Source: Falcatimonas sp. MSJ-15 (lineage in GTDB: Bacteria > Bacillota > Clostridia > Lachnospirales > Lachnospiraceae). Taken from it: a DNA stretch of 64,000 nucleotides. This document shows, piece by piece, positions 17,034-26,308 of the stretch (position 1 is its first letter; each line of letters starts with the position of its first letter). Made by a program: the position numbers and the translations under genes. Under the pieces are notes generated by a model that was given only the letters and a program-made list of their open reading frames with translations, did no database searches and had not been told where the DNA came from. The stretch is taken from the NCBI RefSeq assembly GCF_018918265.1, contig NZ_JAHLQC010000009.1, positions 62,001 to 126,000 of the forward strand, written 5' to 3'.

Positions 17034-20000
17034 ATGGAGAGAGTTAGAAAGTATTGGAAGTACATAGTCGGGCTTATGGTAGTGTTTGGAGTTACGGCTG
17101 TGGGAATAAGGTATGCGACAGCGAGTGCAGACTTAGCAGTTACGATAAGTGGTGGCAACATCACAGGAAGTGGAACAGCAGATAGTCCATACATTGTAGA
17201 GATTGATAAAGATTCATCTGCAGAGATTAATTATAGTTATATAAATGGACTTGATGAAAATGGTAAAGGTAAAGTTGAAGCAGTATATACTGTAGCAAGT
17301 GATGACAGAGATGTTGTAAAAATTGAAATGATGTCAGGTGGAACAGGTGTAGCCAATGCAACAGCTCCTGCTGATACTGATTATGAGATGTTGCGAGATT
17401 ATAATGCATCAACAGGTACTGATAAGATTAAAATAACAGCAGAAAAAAGTGGTATAGCTAAGATTACGATTATAACAAGTGAATATGGTGTTGATGCTAA
17501 TGGGGCAATAGATCTTACAAAAAAAGAACAAAGAGCAGAAACTGTTATATATGTAAAAGTTCCATTTGTACAAGGTGCAATAACATCAAGTAGGGGAAAT
17601 GACCTATTAAGTGCTGTAAATCATGATACACTTCAAATTCAAGATTTGGGTAATACAGTGGCAAAGTTAGATGATGTTGTGTTTGAAGCAAAACATAATA
17701 TTGTTGAGAAAAGTCAGACAGATAGTAAGTTATTTGAAGCTAAATATGGTGGAACAACAAGCATCAAAGGTACATATACTAATTATAATCTTACATTAGA
17801 AACAGAAGAGATACCTGTATATGTAAAAGTTGAAATGAAAACAGAGGATGGAAGCTTTGTATCTCCAAGACCAAGTGGAACAACTTATAAATATTTTGAA
17901 GTATTAAAAGATGAGGGACGTTTACTCTCAGATATGTTTAATGTACTTGATGATGGAACACTAGCTGACACAGTCGGTTGGGAATATGAGAAGATACCTA
18001 CAGAAGCAGATAATATATTTGAAAATAGTGCTAATGGAATTATTGGTAAGACATATGGCGTAGGAAAAATATTGTGTTATCCTAAAGGAAGAAATGCAGA
18101 TGCACCGAAAGATGTATATATTGTTGTACCACGTTCAGTATTAACAAGTGATGTACTGACTATTAATGTAGGCGATACATATCAGATTGTTGATGATGAT
18201 GATAATCTTGCGTCAGTATTAGTAAGTGGTGGTCTTGCTCAAAGTGTTATTAGTACAACAGGAAAATCAATAACAGCATTAAGTAGTGGTACTGCCAAAG
18301 CTACAGTTAATATGGATGAAATAACAACAATATATGGTGATTATTATATTAAAAAGAGAAACCTACAGCAGTATTCCAATCCAAGTCAGGTAGGTAGTAA
18401 CGGTGGTTATGTGGATGCTGGTACTACTAATGGTTACCAGATTATAATACCATTTAATGTAAAAGTAATTGATAATTTTAGATTAGATAAGGAACAGGCA
18501 TATGTAACTGTTCATCAGGATAGTACAGATAATCCTGATAATGGAATAATAGAATTAGTGGCATATGTAACTAATACAGTTAACCCGGTTACATGGTCAG
18601 TAAGTGCTAATGGATGTGTAACACTTATTGACGAGAATGGTACAGAGAGTAGTACAATAACAACTACAACAGTATATGATGAGAATGGTAATGTAGTAAC
18701 TAACGAGACTAATAGTAATGGTAAAGTAAGATATCATAAGATAAGAATAAAGGGTATAAAAGCTACAACTGATAATACAGGAATGGCAGTTGTAACTGCA
18801 GTTCAGAAAGTTGGTGGAAGTACAAAATCAGCAAGCTGTAATATAACAGTTGGTAATCCGGTAACCGGATTGATTATTGATGATAAGGCTATAACACCGG
18901 TAATAGGTAATACTTATGAACTTACAGCATCATTTACTAACGAATTACAACCATATAATGGTAATCTTAAGTGGATATCATCTAACAGCAATATAGCTGA
19001 AGTTGAACAGGATTCAACTAATCCACGAAAAGTTCAGGTAACATTTAAAGCAGGTGGAACAGTAACAATAACAGTTGTCTCAGAAGATGGAATGTATGAG
19101 GCACATGTAACTTATGAAGTCACACAGGCTTTAACAGGAATTAAGATTGATCAGAAGACAGGAGATCAGGCATTAGAATTAGATTACAGATTAGGAAGTT
19201 TTCAGTTATCAGCTACAATAACACCGGATGGTGATGGTGTTAATAAAGGAAAGACATGGAAGTCATTAAATCCATCAGTAGCAAAGGTTAATGAAAATGG
19301 TCTTGTAGAATTTATAGCGCCTGGTACAGCAGCAATTGTAGTACAGGCAGATGGCGTTAATGAAAATGGTGAAGTTGTGACAGATCAGATTCAGTTAGAT
19401 ATAACTAATCCTGTAACTAATATAACACTTGATTATACAGAATTAACATTAAGAATTGGTTTTGGACAGAGATTATCAGCAACAGTTGAACCGGCTAATG
19501 CAACAGATACAACAGTAACATGGAGTTCATCAGATCAGTCAGTTGCAACAGTAGATGAAAATGGATATGTGACAGCAGTAAATGCAGGCTCATGTAATAT
19601 ATTATGTGTTGCAAATGATGGCAACTATACAGCAATCTGTACAGTAACAGTAGTTCAGCCAGTACTTTCCGTATCACTTAGCGAAAGTCAGATGACAGTT
19701 GTAAAAGGAACTTATTTCTGGCTTAGTGCTACGGTATCTCCAGACAATGCTAATAATAAGCAGGTTAACTGGGTATCATCTAATTCAGAGATATGTACAG
19801 TAGGTTCTGATGGACAGTGTGTTGCAGTAGCAGCAGGTAAATGTACAATATCAGCAGTCAGCCTTGACAGTGGTGTCGCAGGATATTGTGAAGTAACAGT
19901 AACAGAACCGGTAACTGGTATTTTATTAAATACATATAGTGAGAATATGATAGCAGGTAACAAGTTAATGCTTCTACCAACTGTTTTACCGGTTGAAGCA

Positions 20001-21137
20001 ACTAATAAAAATGTTACGTATGTATCAAGTGATCCATCAGTAGCAACAGTAGATGTTAATGGTATTGTAACAGCAGTAGCAGGTGGTTCATGTTCAATAA
20101 AAGTTACAACAGAAGAAAGACAGCTCACAGCAGTATGTAATATAACAGTAAAAGAATATGTATCATCTATTACACTTGACAGAACACAGGCATACTTAAA
20201 TTATGGTGCATCAATGCAATTAGCAGCAACAGTTGCTAAGGAAACTGCAACAGATAAAGGTGTAACATGGTCATCTAATAATCCGGGTATTATATCAGTA
20301 GACCAAGCCGGTGTTGTAAGAGCAGTTAATTATGGTACAGCAGTAATATCAGTAGTAGCAAACGATGGCGGTGGTGCAGTCGGAACATGTACAATAACAG
20401 TAATAAAGCCAGTTACAGAGATAGGACTTGACAGAAGAAAAGTAACAATAATTGTAGGTGAAACAGTATATGTAACACCAACAGTATATCCGTCAGATGC
20501 AACAATACAGGGTGTAACATGGTCATCAAGTGATTCTAATATAGCAACAGTAGATTTTGATGGACAGGTAACAGGTATGGCAGTTGGTAAGTGTGAAGTA
20601 ACTGCAACGTCAACAGATGGTAATAATGTTCGTTCATCATGTATAGTAACAGTAGTTCCTGCTATATCAGCATCAGGAGTTAAGATTAATTCAGATGATC
20701 TTGTAATGTTAAGAGGTAAGACAAGAACATTAAAAGCAAGACTTACACCTGGTAATTCAACAGAAGGAATCAATTGGGTATCATCAGATACATCAGTAGT
20801 TGTAGTTGATGGTAATGGTACGATATCAACAGTAGGTCCTGGTGTTGCAGAAGTAACAGCATATTCATCAGTAACAGGAACAGAAGACAGTTGTAAGATA
20901 AGTGTAATACAGATGAATTCGACAGCTATAAGTCTTGAACAGTATGATACTTATAATCTATTCGTTGATTATGCACCAGATAAGACAATATCATGGCGAA
21001 CAAGTAATAACCGAGTAGCAACGATATCACAGAGTGGACTTGTAACAGCAAGAAAACCGGGAACATGTACAATCTATGCAACAATAGAAGGTAAGACAGT
21101 ATCATGTACAGTAACAGTAGTTGCACTTAAGAGATAG
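17034..21137 (+). CDS. large exported protein with tandem Big_2 domains
   Basis: 1367 residues from ATG 17034; GGAGG lies between it and an upstream ATG at 17019. An N-terminal basic stretch and hydrophobic segment (about 9-28) act as signal or anchor. Residues about 30-610 are beta-rich with irregular repeats. From about 640 to the end, nine bacterial Ig-like Big_2 domains follow in tandem, each with V-T-x-I, W-x-S-S-D/N, V-A-T-V-D-x-N-G and AGxxxI motifs. Such proteins act as stalk-like adhesins or cell-wall proteins. No LPxTG motif or SLH domain is at the C-terminus, so attachment would rely on the N-terminal helix. Terminator at 21170-21203. Confidence 0.88.
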   Translation: MERVRKYWKYIVGLMVVFGVTAVGIRYATASADLAVTISGGNITGSGTADSPYIVEIDKDSSAEINYSYINGLDENGKGKVEAVYTVASDDRDVVKIEMMSGGTGVANATAPADTDYEMLRDYNASTGTDKIKITAEKSGIAKITIITSEYGVDANGAIDLTKKEQRAETVIYVKVPFVQGAITSSRGNDLLSAVNHDTLQIQDLGNTVAKLDDVVFEAKHNIVEKSQTDSKLFEAKYGGTTSIKGTYTNYNLTLETEEIPVYVKVEMKTEDGSFVSPRPSGTTYKYFEVLKDEGRLLSDMFNVLDDGTLADTVGWEYEKIPTEADNIFENSANGIIGKTYGVGKILCYPKGRNADAPKDVYIVVPRSVLTSDVLTINVGDTYQIVDDDDNLASVLVSGGLAQSVISTTGKSITALSSGTAKATVNMDEITTIYGDYYIKKRNLQQYSNPSQVGSNGGYVDAGTTNGYQIIIPFNVKVIDNFRLDKEQAYVTVHQDSTDNPDNGIIELVAYVTNTVNPVTWSVSANGCVTLIDENGTESSTITTTTVYDENGNVVTNETNSNGKVRYHKIRIKGIKATTDNTGMAVVTAVQKVGGSTKSASCNITVGNPVTGLIIDDKAITPVIGNTYELTASFTNELQPYNGNLKWISSNSNIAEVEQDSTNPRKVQVTFKAGGTVTITVVSEDGMYEAHVTYEVTQALTGIKIDQKTGDQALELDYRLGSFQLSATITPDGDGVNKGKTWKSLNPSVAKVNENGLVEFIAPGTAAIVVQADGVNENGEVVTDQIQLDITNPVTNITLDYTELTLRIGFGQRLSATVEPANATDTTVTWSSSDQSVATVDENGYVTAVNAGSCNILCVANDGNYTAICTVTVVQPVLSVSLSESQMTVVKGTYFWLSATVSPDNANNKQVNWVSSNSEICTVGSDGQCVAVAAGKCTISAVSLDSGVAGYCEVTVTEPVTGILLNTYSENMIAGNKLMLLPTVLPVEATNKNVTYVSSDPSVATVDVNGIVTAVAGGSCSIKVTTEERQLTAVCNITVKEYVSSITLDRTQAYLNYGASMQLAATVAKETATDKGVTWSSNNPGIISVDQAGVVRAVNYGTAVISVVANDGGGAVGTCTITVIKPVTEIGLDRRKVTIIVGETVYVTPTVYPSDATIQGVTWSSSDSNIATVDFDGQVTGMAVGKCEVTATSTDGNNVRSSCIVTVVPAISASGVKINSDDLVMLRGKTRTLKARLTPGNSTEGINWVSSDTSVVVVDGNGTISTVGPGVAEVTAYSSVTGTEDSCKISVIQMNSTAISLEQYDTYNLFVDYAPDKTISWRTSNNRVATISQSGLVTARKPGTCTIYATIEGKTVSCTVTVVALKR

Positions 21138-21169
21138 CAGGGAATTGGTTAGAGAATATAGAGATAGAA

Positions 21170-21203
21170 AAAAATACGGGTAGTGGGGGCTGCCCGTATT
21201 TTT
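21170..21203 (+). terminator. terminator of the Big_2 gene
   Basis: AAAAATACGGGTAG (21170-21183) pairs with CTGCCCGTATTTTT (21190-21203) around a six-base loop. Confidence 0.85.
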
Positions 21204-21610
21204 GCGTTTGTATTTTATGTATTTAATGTAATGTTTGCATTTTATGCAGGTAATGTAATGAATTATATTTTTGAATTGCAAAAAGATAGTAATGCTAAAC
21301 CTTGTGGTTATTGGAAGAATACTAGTGATAATGCGATTATAAGATCATTTATAGATTGTTCAGGAACAGAGATTACAGGCAAGATGGAAGAACTATTAGC
21401 GGGTCATTATATAGTTCAGCATATAGAAGATAATCTTACATATGATTATCTCAATTCATCTGAAGATAATCTTTGGAGTATTTTATATCTGACAGGTTAT
21501 CTTACCATTGATAAAGATAGTAATATTAGGGAACAGATACCAGATGGAAAGAGTGCACTTATTATTCCAAATCTTGAGATTAAAGAGATCTTTGAACAAA
21601 AAATCAGGTA
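21204..21610 (+). pseudogene. AAA-ATPase/PD-(D/E)XK-like gene, internal remnant
   Basis: The frame reads VMNYIFELQKDSNAKPCGYWKNTSDNAIIRSFIDCSG..LTYDYLNSSEDNLWSILYLTGYLT..ALIIPNLEIKEIFEQKI. This is the middle part of the large AAA-ATPase-like/DUF1703 family common in Clostridia (about 500-600 residues). The N-terminal ATPase with its Walker motifs is absent, and the frame starts inside the preceding terminator, so the gene is broken at its 5' end. The 3' side runs into the left end of the TnpB element. The C-terminal remnant appears beyond the element at 23029-23184. Confidence 0.75.
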
Positions 21611-23019
21611 CACAATCCCCTTCCTCTACGAAGTAGGGAGGGGTTAGTACCGTTATATTGACAATATTGTTATGTTGTGATATAAAACAGTACATACAGT
21701 CACAAGGGAGGAAGTCTGATGGCTAATAAAGCAATTATTTATGCTATATATCCAAACAACAAACAGAATGAACAATGCCAAAAGACTTTTGGCTGTTGCA
21801 GGTTTGTGTATAATCAGATGCTTACAGTTCAGCAGAACAGGCATAAATCGGGCGAGAAACATTTATCCAAAATGTCAGCCAATACATACTGTAACCAACA
21901 TTTAAAGACAGATTATCCATTTCTTAAAGAAGTGGATAAATTTGCATTAACGAATGCTGTTTATCATTTGTCTGACGGATATGACAGGTTTTTCAAGCAT
22001 CTCGGCAAGTTCCCAAAATACAAAAATAAACATAAAGCCAGGAAATCTTATACAACCAATTTTACAAACGGAAACATTGAGATTGGAAATAACTACATTA
22101 AATTACCTAAACTTGGCAAAGTAAAAGCCAAAATACATCGTGTTCCGGATAATAACTGGAAGATAAAGTCAGCTACAGTAGTCCAGAATAGAGATAATAC
22201 ATATCAGGTATCAGTTCTGTTTGAGTACGATAAAACTGTTTGTGACGTTCCTGTAACAGATGCAGTTACTATTGGATTGGATTATAAATCAGATGGCTTA
22301 TATGTGGATAGCAACGGTAAAACCGCTGATATGCCTCATTATTATCGCAAATCAGCTGAGAAACTTGCCAAGTCACAGCGTAAACTGAAACATATGATTA
22401 TCGGCAGCAACAACTATAATAAACAGCAAAAACGAATTGCCAAAATTCACAGACATATAGCAAACCAAAGAAAAGATTTCCTTCATAAAGAGTCTACTGC
22501 GATAGCCAAACAGTACTCATGCGTATGTGTGGAAGCTCTAAATATGAAGGCTATGTCAAATAAAGGTTTTGGCAATGGTAAGGCTATTTTGGATAACGGA
22601 TACGGTATGTTTTTAAATATGCTTTGCTATAAATTACAAGACAGAGGCGGATATTTTATAAAAGTAGATAAGTTCTTTCCGTCAAGCCAGTTATGTCACT
22701 GCTGTGGATTTAAGAACTCCAAACTTAGAGATTTATCTATAAGGCGTTGGGATTGTCCTGCCTGTGGTACAAAAAATATAGACAGGGATATTAATGCCGC
22801 ACAAAACATAAAATACGAAGGACTAAGACTTTTGTCAGCTTAAATAATAAAATATAGTAGGTGAGGAACTCGCCAAACTAATACGCTTGTGGAGATTTTG
22901 GGAAAACTGCCAAATAGGTGTGATAATAACCGAGGTCGGATTACAAAGGATTTTTGTATGATGCTATATATATGGCAGGAAGCAAGAAGCTCCGACTTCT
23001 ACAAGTCGGAGTAGTTCAC
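21605..23019 (+). mobile_element. IS200/IS605-type element, TnpB only
   Basis: Left-end hairpin at 21617-21643 (CCCC..GTAGGGAGGGG with small mismatches); right-end hairpin CTCCGACTT (22990-22998)/AAGTCGGAG (23003-23011) followed by TAGTTCAC (23012-23019), the usual right tip. No tnpA is present, so it depends on a Y1 transposase supplied in trans. It lies between two remnants of one gene family. The exact left tip is uncertain by several bases. Confidence 0.75.
21719..22843 (+). CDS. tnpB: TnpB-type RNA-guided endonuclease (OrfB)
   Basis: 374 residues, full length for compact TnpB. The N-terminal region (QCQKTFGCCRFVYNQML) is typical. The RuvC-like catalytic residues all look present: Asp in GLDYKSDGLYVD (about 188), Glu in CVEALNMKAMS (about 272) and Asp in DRDINAAQNI (about 355-357). 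A zinc finger C-x2-C..C-x2-C (about 326-349) lies between the last two. GGGAGGAAG precedes the start. TnpB cuts DNA guided by an RNA made from its 3' end and the element right end. The protein looks intact and potentially active. Confidence 0.93.
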   Translation: MANKAIIYAIYPNNKQNEQCQKTFGCCRFVYNQMLTVQQNRHKSGEKHLSKMSANTYCNQHLKTDYPFLKEVDKFALTNAVYHLSDGYDRFFKHLGKFPKYKNKHKARKSYTTNFTNGNIEIGNNYIKLPKLGKVKAKIHRVPDNNWKIKSATVVQNRDNTYQVSVLFEYDKTVCDVPVTDAVTIGLDYKSDGLYVDSNGKTADMPHYYRKSAEKLAKSQRKLKHMIIGSNNYNKQQKRIAKIHRHIANQRKDFLHKESTAIAKQYSCVCVEALNMKAMSNKGFGNGKAILDNGYGMFLNMLCYKLQDRGGYFIKVDKFFPSSQLCHCCGFKNSKLRDLSIRRWDCPACGTKNIDRDINAAQNIKYEGLRLLSA

Positions 23020-23035
23020 GCTAAATATTGCAAAG
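22844..23035 (+). ncRNA. predicted omegaRNA region with guide
   Basis: By analogy with known TnpB systems, the RNA scaffold should cover the 3' end of tnpB through the right-end tip (about 22844-23019). The bases immediately after it, beginning GCTAAATATTGCAAAGC, would form the guide. The 175-base noncoding tail after tnpB and the terminal hairpin fit this. The 5' limit of the RNA cannot be read from sequence. Confidence 0.5.
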
Positions 23036-23184
23036 CCCAGTCACAGCTTAAAGAATCATGTATGAGAGCTATAGAACAGATAGATGATAAGATGTATGCA
23101 ATAGAATTTGAGGATACTTATGATGAAGCACTATGTTACGGAATATCATTTTTCAAAAAAAGATGTATAGTAATGAAAAAATAG
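23029..23184 (+). pseudogene. AAA-ATPase/PD-(D/E)XK-like gene, C-terminal remnant
   Basis: Beyond the TnpB right end the frame reads SQLKESCMRAIEQIDDKMYAIEFEDTYDEALCYGISFFKKRCIVMKK. This matches the C-terminus of the family seen at 21204-21610 (pattern ALxQIxxKxY..YGIxFxKKRC). The nuclease core that should lie between the two pieces is missing, so a deletion as well as an insertion occurred. Confidence 0.7.
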
Positions 23185-23287
23185 CATCATAAAACGACTT
23201 GCAAAGGAAGTATTACTTATCTATAATATAATTCAGATATATTTTAGTTATAAAATATTATAGAATGGGAAGATTGGAAGTGTGAAA

Positions 23288-23560
23288 ATGAATATTAATT
23301 ATGCAGTTCTTAGTAATATGGGAGGGTATACGGTTTTTCGTTATAAAGATTGTGTAATACGATTTAAAGCACCATATTCATTGGAACGGTATACCGAAGT
23401 TAAAACGTGGGATAATGGTTATCTTGTTGTTATGGCAAAGTATAGTCACAATGATAAGAGTGAAGAAGAATATATTGATTTAATTCCAATATTAGAGAAG
23501 TTGTATATTGTGCCAGAGACGTTTTTAGAACAAATTAAGGAGGTGAGAATTGAACAGTGA
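23288..23560 (+). CDS. unknown protein, first of coupled trio
   Basis: 90 residues from ATG 23288 (GGAAG at about 23275); a GTG at 23282 is an alternative. The sequence is mixed and soluble, with MNINYAVLSNMGGYTVFRYKDCVIRFKAPYSLERYTEVKTWDNGYLVVMAKY and an acidic C-terminal half. I do not recognise the family with certainty. Its stop overlaps the GTG start of the next gene by four bases, so the two are translationally coupled. Confidence 0.6.
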   Translation: MNINYAVLSNMGGYTVFRYKDCVIRFKAPYSLERYTEVKTWDNGYLVVMAKYSHNDKSEEEYIDLIPILEKLYIVPETFLEQIKEVRIEQ

Positions 23561-23781
23561 TTGATATAAAAAAAATAGCTGATGAAGCAGATATGATTGT
23601 TAATGGGTATGCTTTTAAAAGATGTGAAGACGGATTTAGAGTTCTTAATCTTAATAAACCGAATAAAGCAAGTGTATTATCTTTAAAAGGAGAAATTTTA
23701 GAAACTACAATGGATGATATCGAAATTCAAATAGTTAGAGATTATTATATGAAAAATAAGAAATTTTTGGAGGAAGAATAA
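23557..23781 (+). CDS. unknown protein, second of coupled trio
   Basis: 74 residues starting at GTG 23557 with GGAGGTGAG nine bases upstream, inside the previous gene. It reads IDIKKIADEADMIVNGYAFKRCEDGFRVLNLNKPNKASVLSLKGEILETTMDDIEIQIV. Small, soluble, no signal peptide. The stop TAA shares one base with the next ATG. The tight coupling suggests that the three proteins act together, perhaps as a complex or toxin-antitoxin-like set; this is inference from layout only. Confidence 0.65.
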   Translation: MIDIKKIADEADMIVNGYAFKRCEDGFRVLNLNKPNKASVLSLKGEILETTMDDIEIQIVRDYYMKNKKFLEEE

Positions 23782-24065
23782 TGCCTAAATATTATGAATT
23801 TAAGGTGTCTGGATACTATTTATATTTCACATCATTTTGTACAGTTGAATGTATGCATGTTCATGCTAGTGATAGAAAACTTACAGAATCTGGTTCGGCA
23901 AAATTTTTTGTTAAAGATAATGGAGATACAATAGTTCAAAAAAAGGGTATTCTTACAGACAGGGAAGTAACCAAAATACAGGCTTTTATAAAAGATAATT
24001 ATAAGGATATGTATATAAAATGGGCTGAGTATAGTGAAAATGGTTATTATGGACAAGAAAACTAA
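23781..24065 (+). CDS. DUF4160-like protein, third of coupled trio
   Basis: 94 residues starting one base inside the upstream stop. The pattern YYLYFTSFC..ECMHVHASDRK..SAKFFVKDNGD..IVQKKGILTDREVTKIQAFIKDNYKDMYIKWAEYSENGYYG resembles DUF4160-type proteins (yF..xxxxHVHv..aKFxl..eLxxixxfIxxNxxxlxxxW). Those are often paired with another small gene and suspected to belong to toxin-antitoxin modules; the biochemical role is unknown. The S9 peptidase gene begins 19 bases downstream but is probably functionally separate. Confidence 0.6.
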   Translation: MPKYYEFKVSGYYLYFTSFCTVECMHVHASDRKLTESGSAKFFVKDNGDTIVQKKGILTDREVTKIQAFIKDNYKDMYIKWAEYSENGYYGQEN

Positions 24066-24084
24066 CAATATAAAGGAGAAAAGT

Positions 24085-26052
24085 ATGAAAAAGATTGATA
24101 TCGAAGATTTTTGTAAATTAAAATACCTTTCAGGTATTACATATGCACCGGATGGCAAGTGTGCAGCAGTAGTTGTAACTGATGTTAAAAAAGATGAGAA
24201 TAAGTATGAAGGCCACATTAATATTGTAAAAGATGGCAAGATAAGTAAACTTACATCAGGAAGTGGCGAGAGTAGCTTCTTTTGGGAAGATAATGAGACA
24301 ATTATCTTTAGAAGTAACAGAGAGAATAAAAAAGATGAAAAGAATCTTAATTCATATTTTTACAGAATTAAGACAACTGGCGGGGAAGCGGAACTAGCAT
24401 ATACAATTCCGGTTCCTGTTGCAGAGACAGTACATCTTAAGAATGGTAATCTACTTGTGACAGCATCTGTATATCCTGGATATGAAGATCTGTATAAGGG
24501 AGATAAAAAGAGAGTAGAAGCATATTTTGCACATACACAGGAAGAAGCAGATTATGAAGTCATCACACAGAATCCATGGTGGTGGAATGGTGGAACATTC
24601 ATAAGAGGTGAATATACAAGCCTCTATTATTATGATGTTAAGAAAAATAGATTAACATTGCTTACTGATACAGGAATGGGTATATCTAATGTAAAAGTTG
24701 ATGAAAAAGAGGAATGGGCATATTTTACACAGCTTGATCAAAGTATTGCAAGACCTGAATATTTTGCCGGTGGTGAATTAGTAAGAATTAACCTTAAGAC
24801 TTTTGAAAAGACAGTTATTAAGAAACTTAATAAAGATTTCAAAATACATGATTACTATCTTGGAGAATCAAAAGCACTTCTTCTAGTAGCAGATGACAAA
24901 TATGGAATGAATACAGATGCTGATTTTTATACAATGGATTATGATACTCTTGAGATTAAACCATATCTTACATTTGGTCAGGCTTTTGGAAGTTCTGTAG
25001 GTTCAGATGTGCGTTATGGTGGTGGAAGACAGACTAAGATAGTTGGAGATACATTCTATTTTGTATCAACACAGTATGACAGTGCCAAACTGTATAAACT
25101 TGAAGATGGAATAATTACATGTATTATTGATAAAGAAGGTTCAATTGATAATTTTGATATATATGGTGATAAGATTCTTATGTCTGCATTATGGGATATG
25201 AGACCACAGGAACTTTATGATGAGAAGTGTAAAAAAGTAAGTTCATTCAATGATAAAGTGATGCGTGGTAAGTATATAGCAATTCCTGAGATTCTTAATT
25301 TTACAACAGCAGGACATGAAGTTCATGGATTTGTATTAAAACCTTACAATTATGAAGAAGGTAAGAAATATCCGGTTATTATAGATATTCATGGTGGACC
25401 AAAGACAGTATATGGACCGGTATTCTATCATGAGATGCAATATTGGGCTAATCTTGGATATTTTGTAATATATTGTAATCCTACAGGATCAGATGGACGT
25501 GGAGAATATATGGATATTCGTGGTAAATATGGTACAGTTGATTATGATGATATTATGGCATTCTGCGATGAAGCTTTAAGAGCATATCCGGATATGGATG
25601 TAGAGAACTTCTTTGAGACAGGAGGTTCTTATGGCGGATTTATGACTAACTGGATCATCGGACATACAGATAGATTTAGAGCATGTGCGAGTCAGCGTTC
25701 TATATCTAACTGGCTCTCATTCTATGGAGTGTCAGATATAGGTGTTGAATTTGCAGAGGATCAGAATGATACAACAATATGGCCATCAGTTGATGATATG
25801 TGGTGGCACAGTCCATTAAAATATGCTAATAAGTGTAAGACACCGACTTTGTTCATACATTCATTTGAGGATTACAGATGTCCGATAGATCAGGGATATC
25901 AGATGTATACAGCACTTGTTGCACATGGTATAGAGAGTAAGATGGTATGTTTTAAAGGTGAGAATCATGACCTTTCAAGAACAGGTAAGCCAAAACATAG
26001 AATCAGAAGACTTAAAGAGATTACTGAATGGTTTGAGAATCATAGAGGATAA
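24085..26052 (+). CDS. S9-family acylaminoacyl/dipeptidyl peptidase
   Basis: 655 residues from ATG 24085, preceded by AAAGGAGAA; in-frame upstream ATGs lack such a site. An N-terminal beta-propeller (about 1-390) is followed by an alpha/beta hydrolase domain. The catalytic Ser lies in GGSYGGFMTNW, the Asp in HSFEDYRCPIDQGYQMY and the His in GENHDLSRTGKP. DIHGGPKTVYG forms the oxyanion region. It is cytosolic (no signal peptide) and should release short peptides or acylated residues from oligopeptides. Terminator at 26100-26134. Confidence 0.92.
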   Translation: MKKIDIEDFCKLKYLSGITYAPDGKCAAVVVTDVKKDENKYEGHINIVKDGKISKLTSGSGESSFFWEDNETIIFRSNRENKKDEKNLNSYFYRIKTTGGEAELAYTIPVPVAETVHLKNGNLLVTASVYPGYEDLYKGDKKRVEAYFAHTQEEADYEVITQNPWWWNGGTFIRGEYTSLYYYDVKKNRLTLLTDTGMGISNVKVDEKEEWAYFTQLDQSIARPEYFAGGELVRINLKTFEKTVIKKLNKDFKIHDYYLGESKALLLVADDKYGMNTDADFYTMDYDTLEIKPYLTFGQAFGSSVGSDVRYGGGRQTKIVGDTFYFVSTQYDSAKLYKLEDGIITCIIDKEGSIDNFDIYGDKILMSALWDMRPQELYDEKCKKVSSFNDKVMRGKYIAIPEILNFTTAGHEVHGFVLKPYNYEEGKKYPVIIDIHGGPKTVYGPVFYHEMQYWANLGYFVIYCNPTGSDGRGEYMDIRGKYGTVDYDDIMAFCDEALRAYPDMDVENFFETGGSYGGFMTNWIIGHTDRFRACASQRSISNWLSFYGVSDIGVEFAEDQNDTTIWPSVDDMWWHSPLKYANKCKTPTLFIHSFEDYRCPIDQGYQMYTALVAHGIESKMVCFKGENHDLSRTGKPKHRIRRLKEITEWFENHRG

Positions 26053-26099
26053 GAATATACAATAATTTAACACAGATTCTTTCTGAAGTTGAGTATAGT

Positions 26100-26134
26100 A
26101 GAAAAAGCAGGTATGAAAAATATCTGCTTTTTCT
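26100..26134 (+). terminator. terminator after the S9 peptidase
   Basis: AGAAAAAGCAG (26100-26110) pairs with CTGCTTTTTCT (26124-26134). Confidence 0.8.
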
Positions 26135-26308
26135 ATATTACTGAATATTGTAAGTTTTTTTTAGTATACTTCAATAAGCGAAAAGTTGTATATAGGTTCA
26201 TAACCTTGTTAATGTTATCTAGTAAAAAAGTTCACTTCTAATAAATATTTAAGTAAACAAAATAAGATTAGATAAAAAACTATGCCGATAAATATTAAGG
26301 TGATGAAT

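Noticed and set aside
20330..20773. Minus-strand frame of 147 residues within the Big_2 gene
   Set aside because: It is antisense shadow coding produced by the repeated Thr/Val-rich domains; similar shadows recur in each repeat.
21183..21647. 154-residue reading frame as an intact gene
   Set aside because: Its start lies inside a terminator hairpin and its sequence is an internal piece of a longer family, so it is treated as a remnant.
23832..24239. Minus-strand frame of 135 residues
   Set aside because: It is antisense to the third trio gene and the S9 peptidase, Phe/Ile/Ser-rich, with no ribosome site or family pattern.
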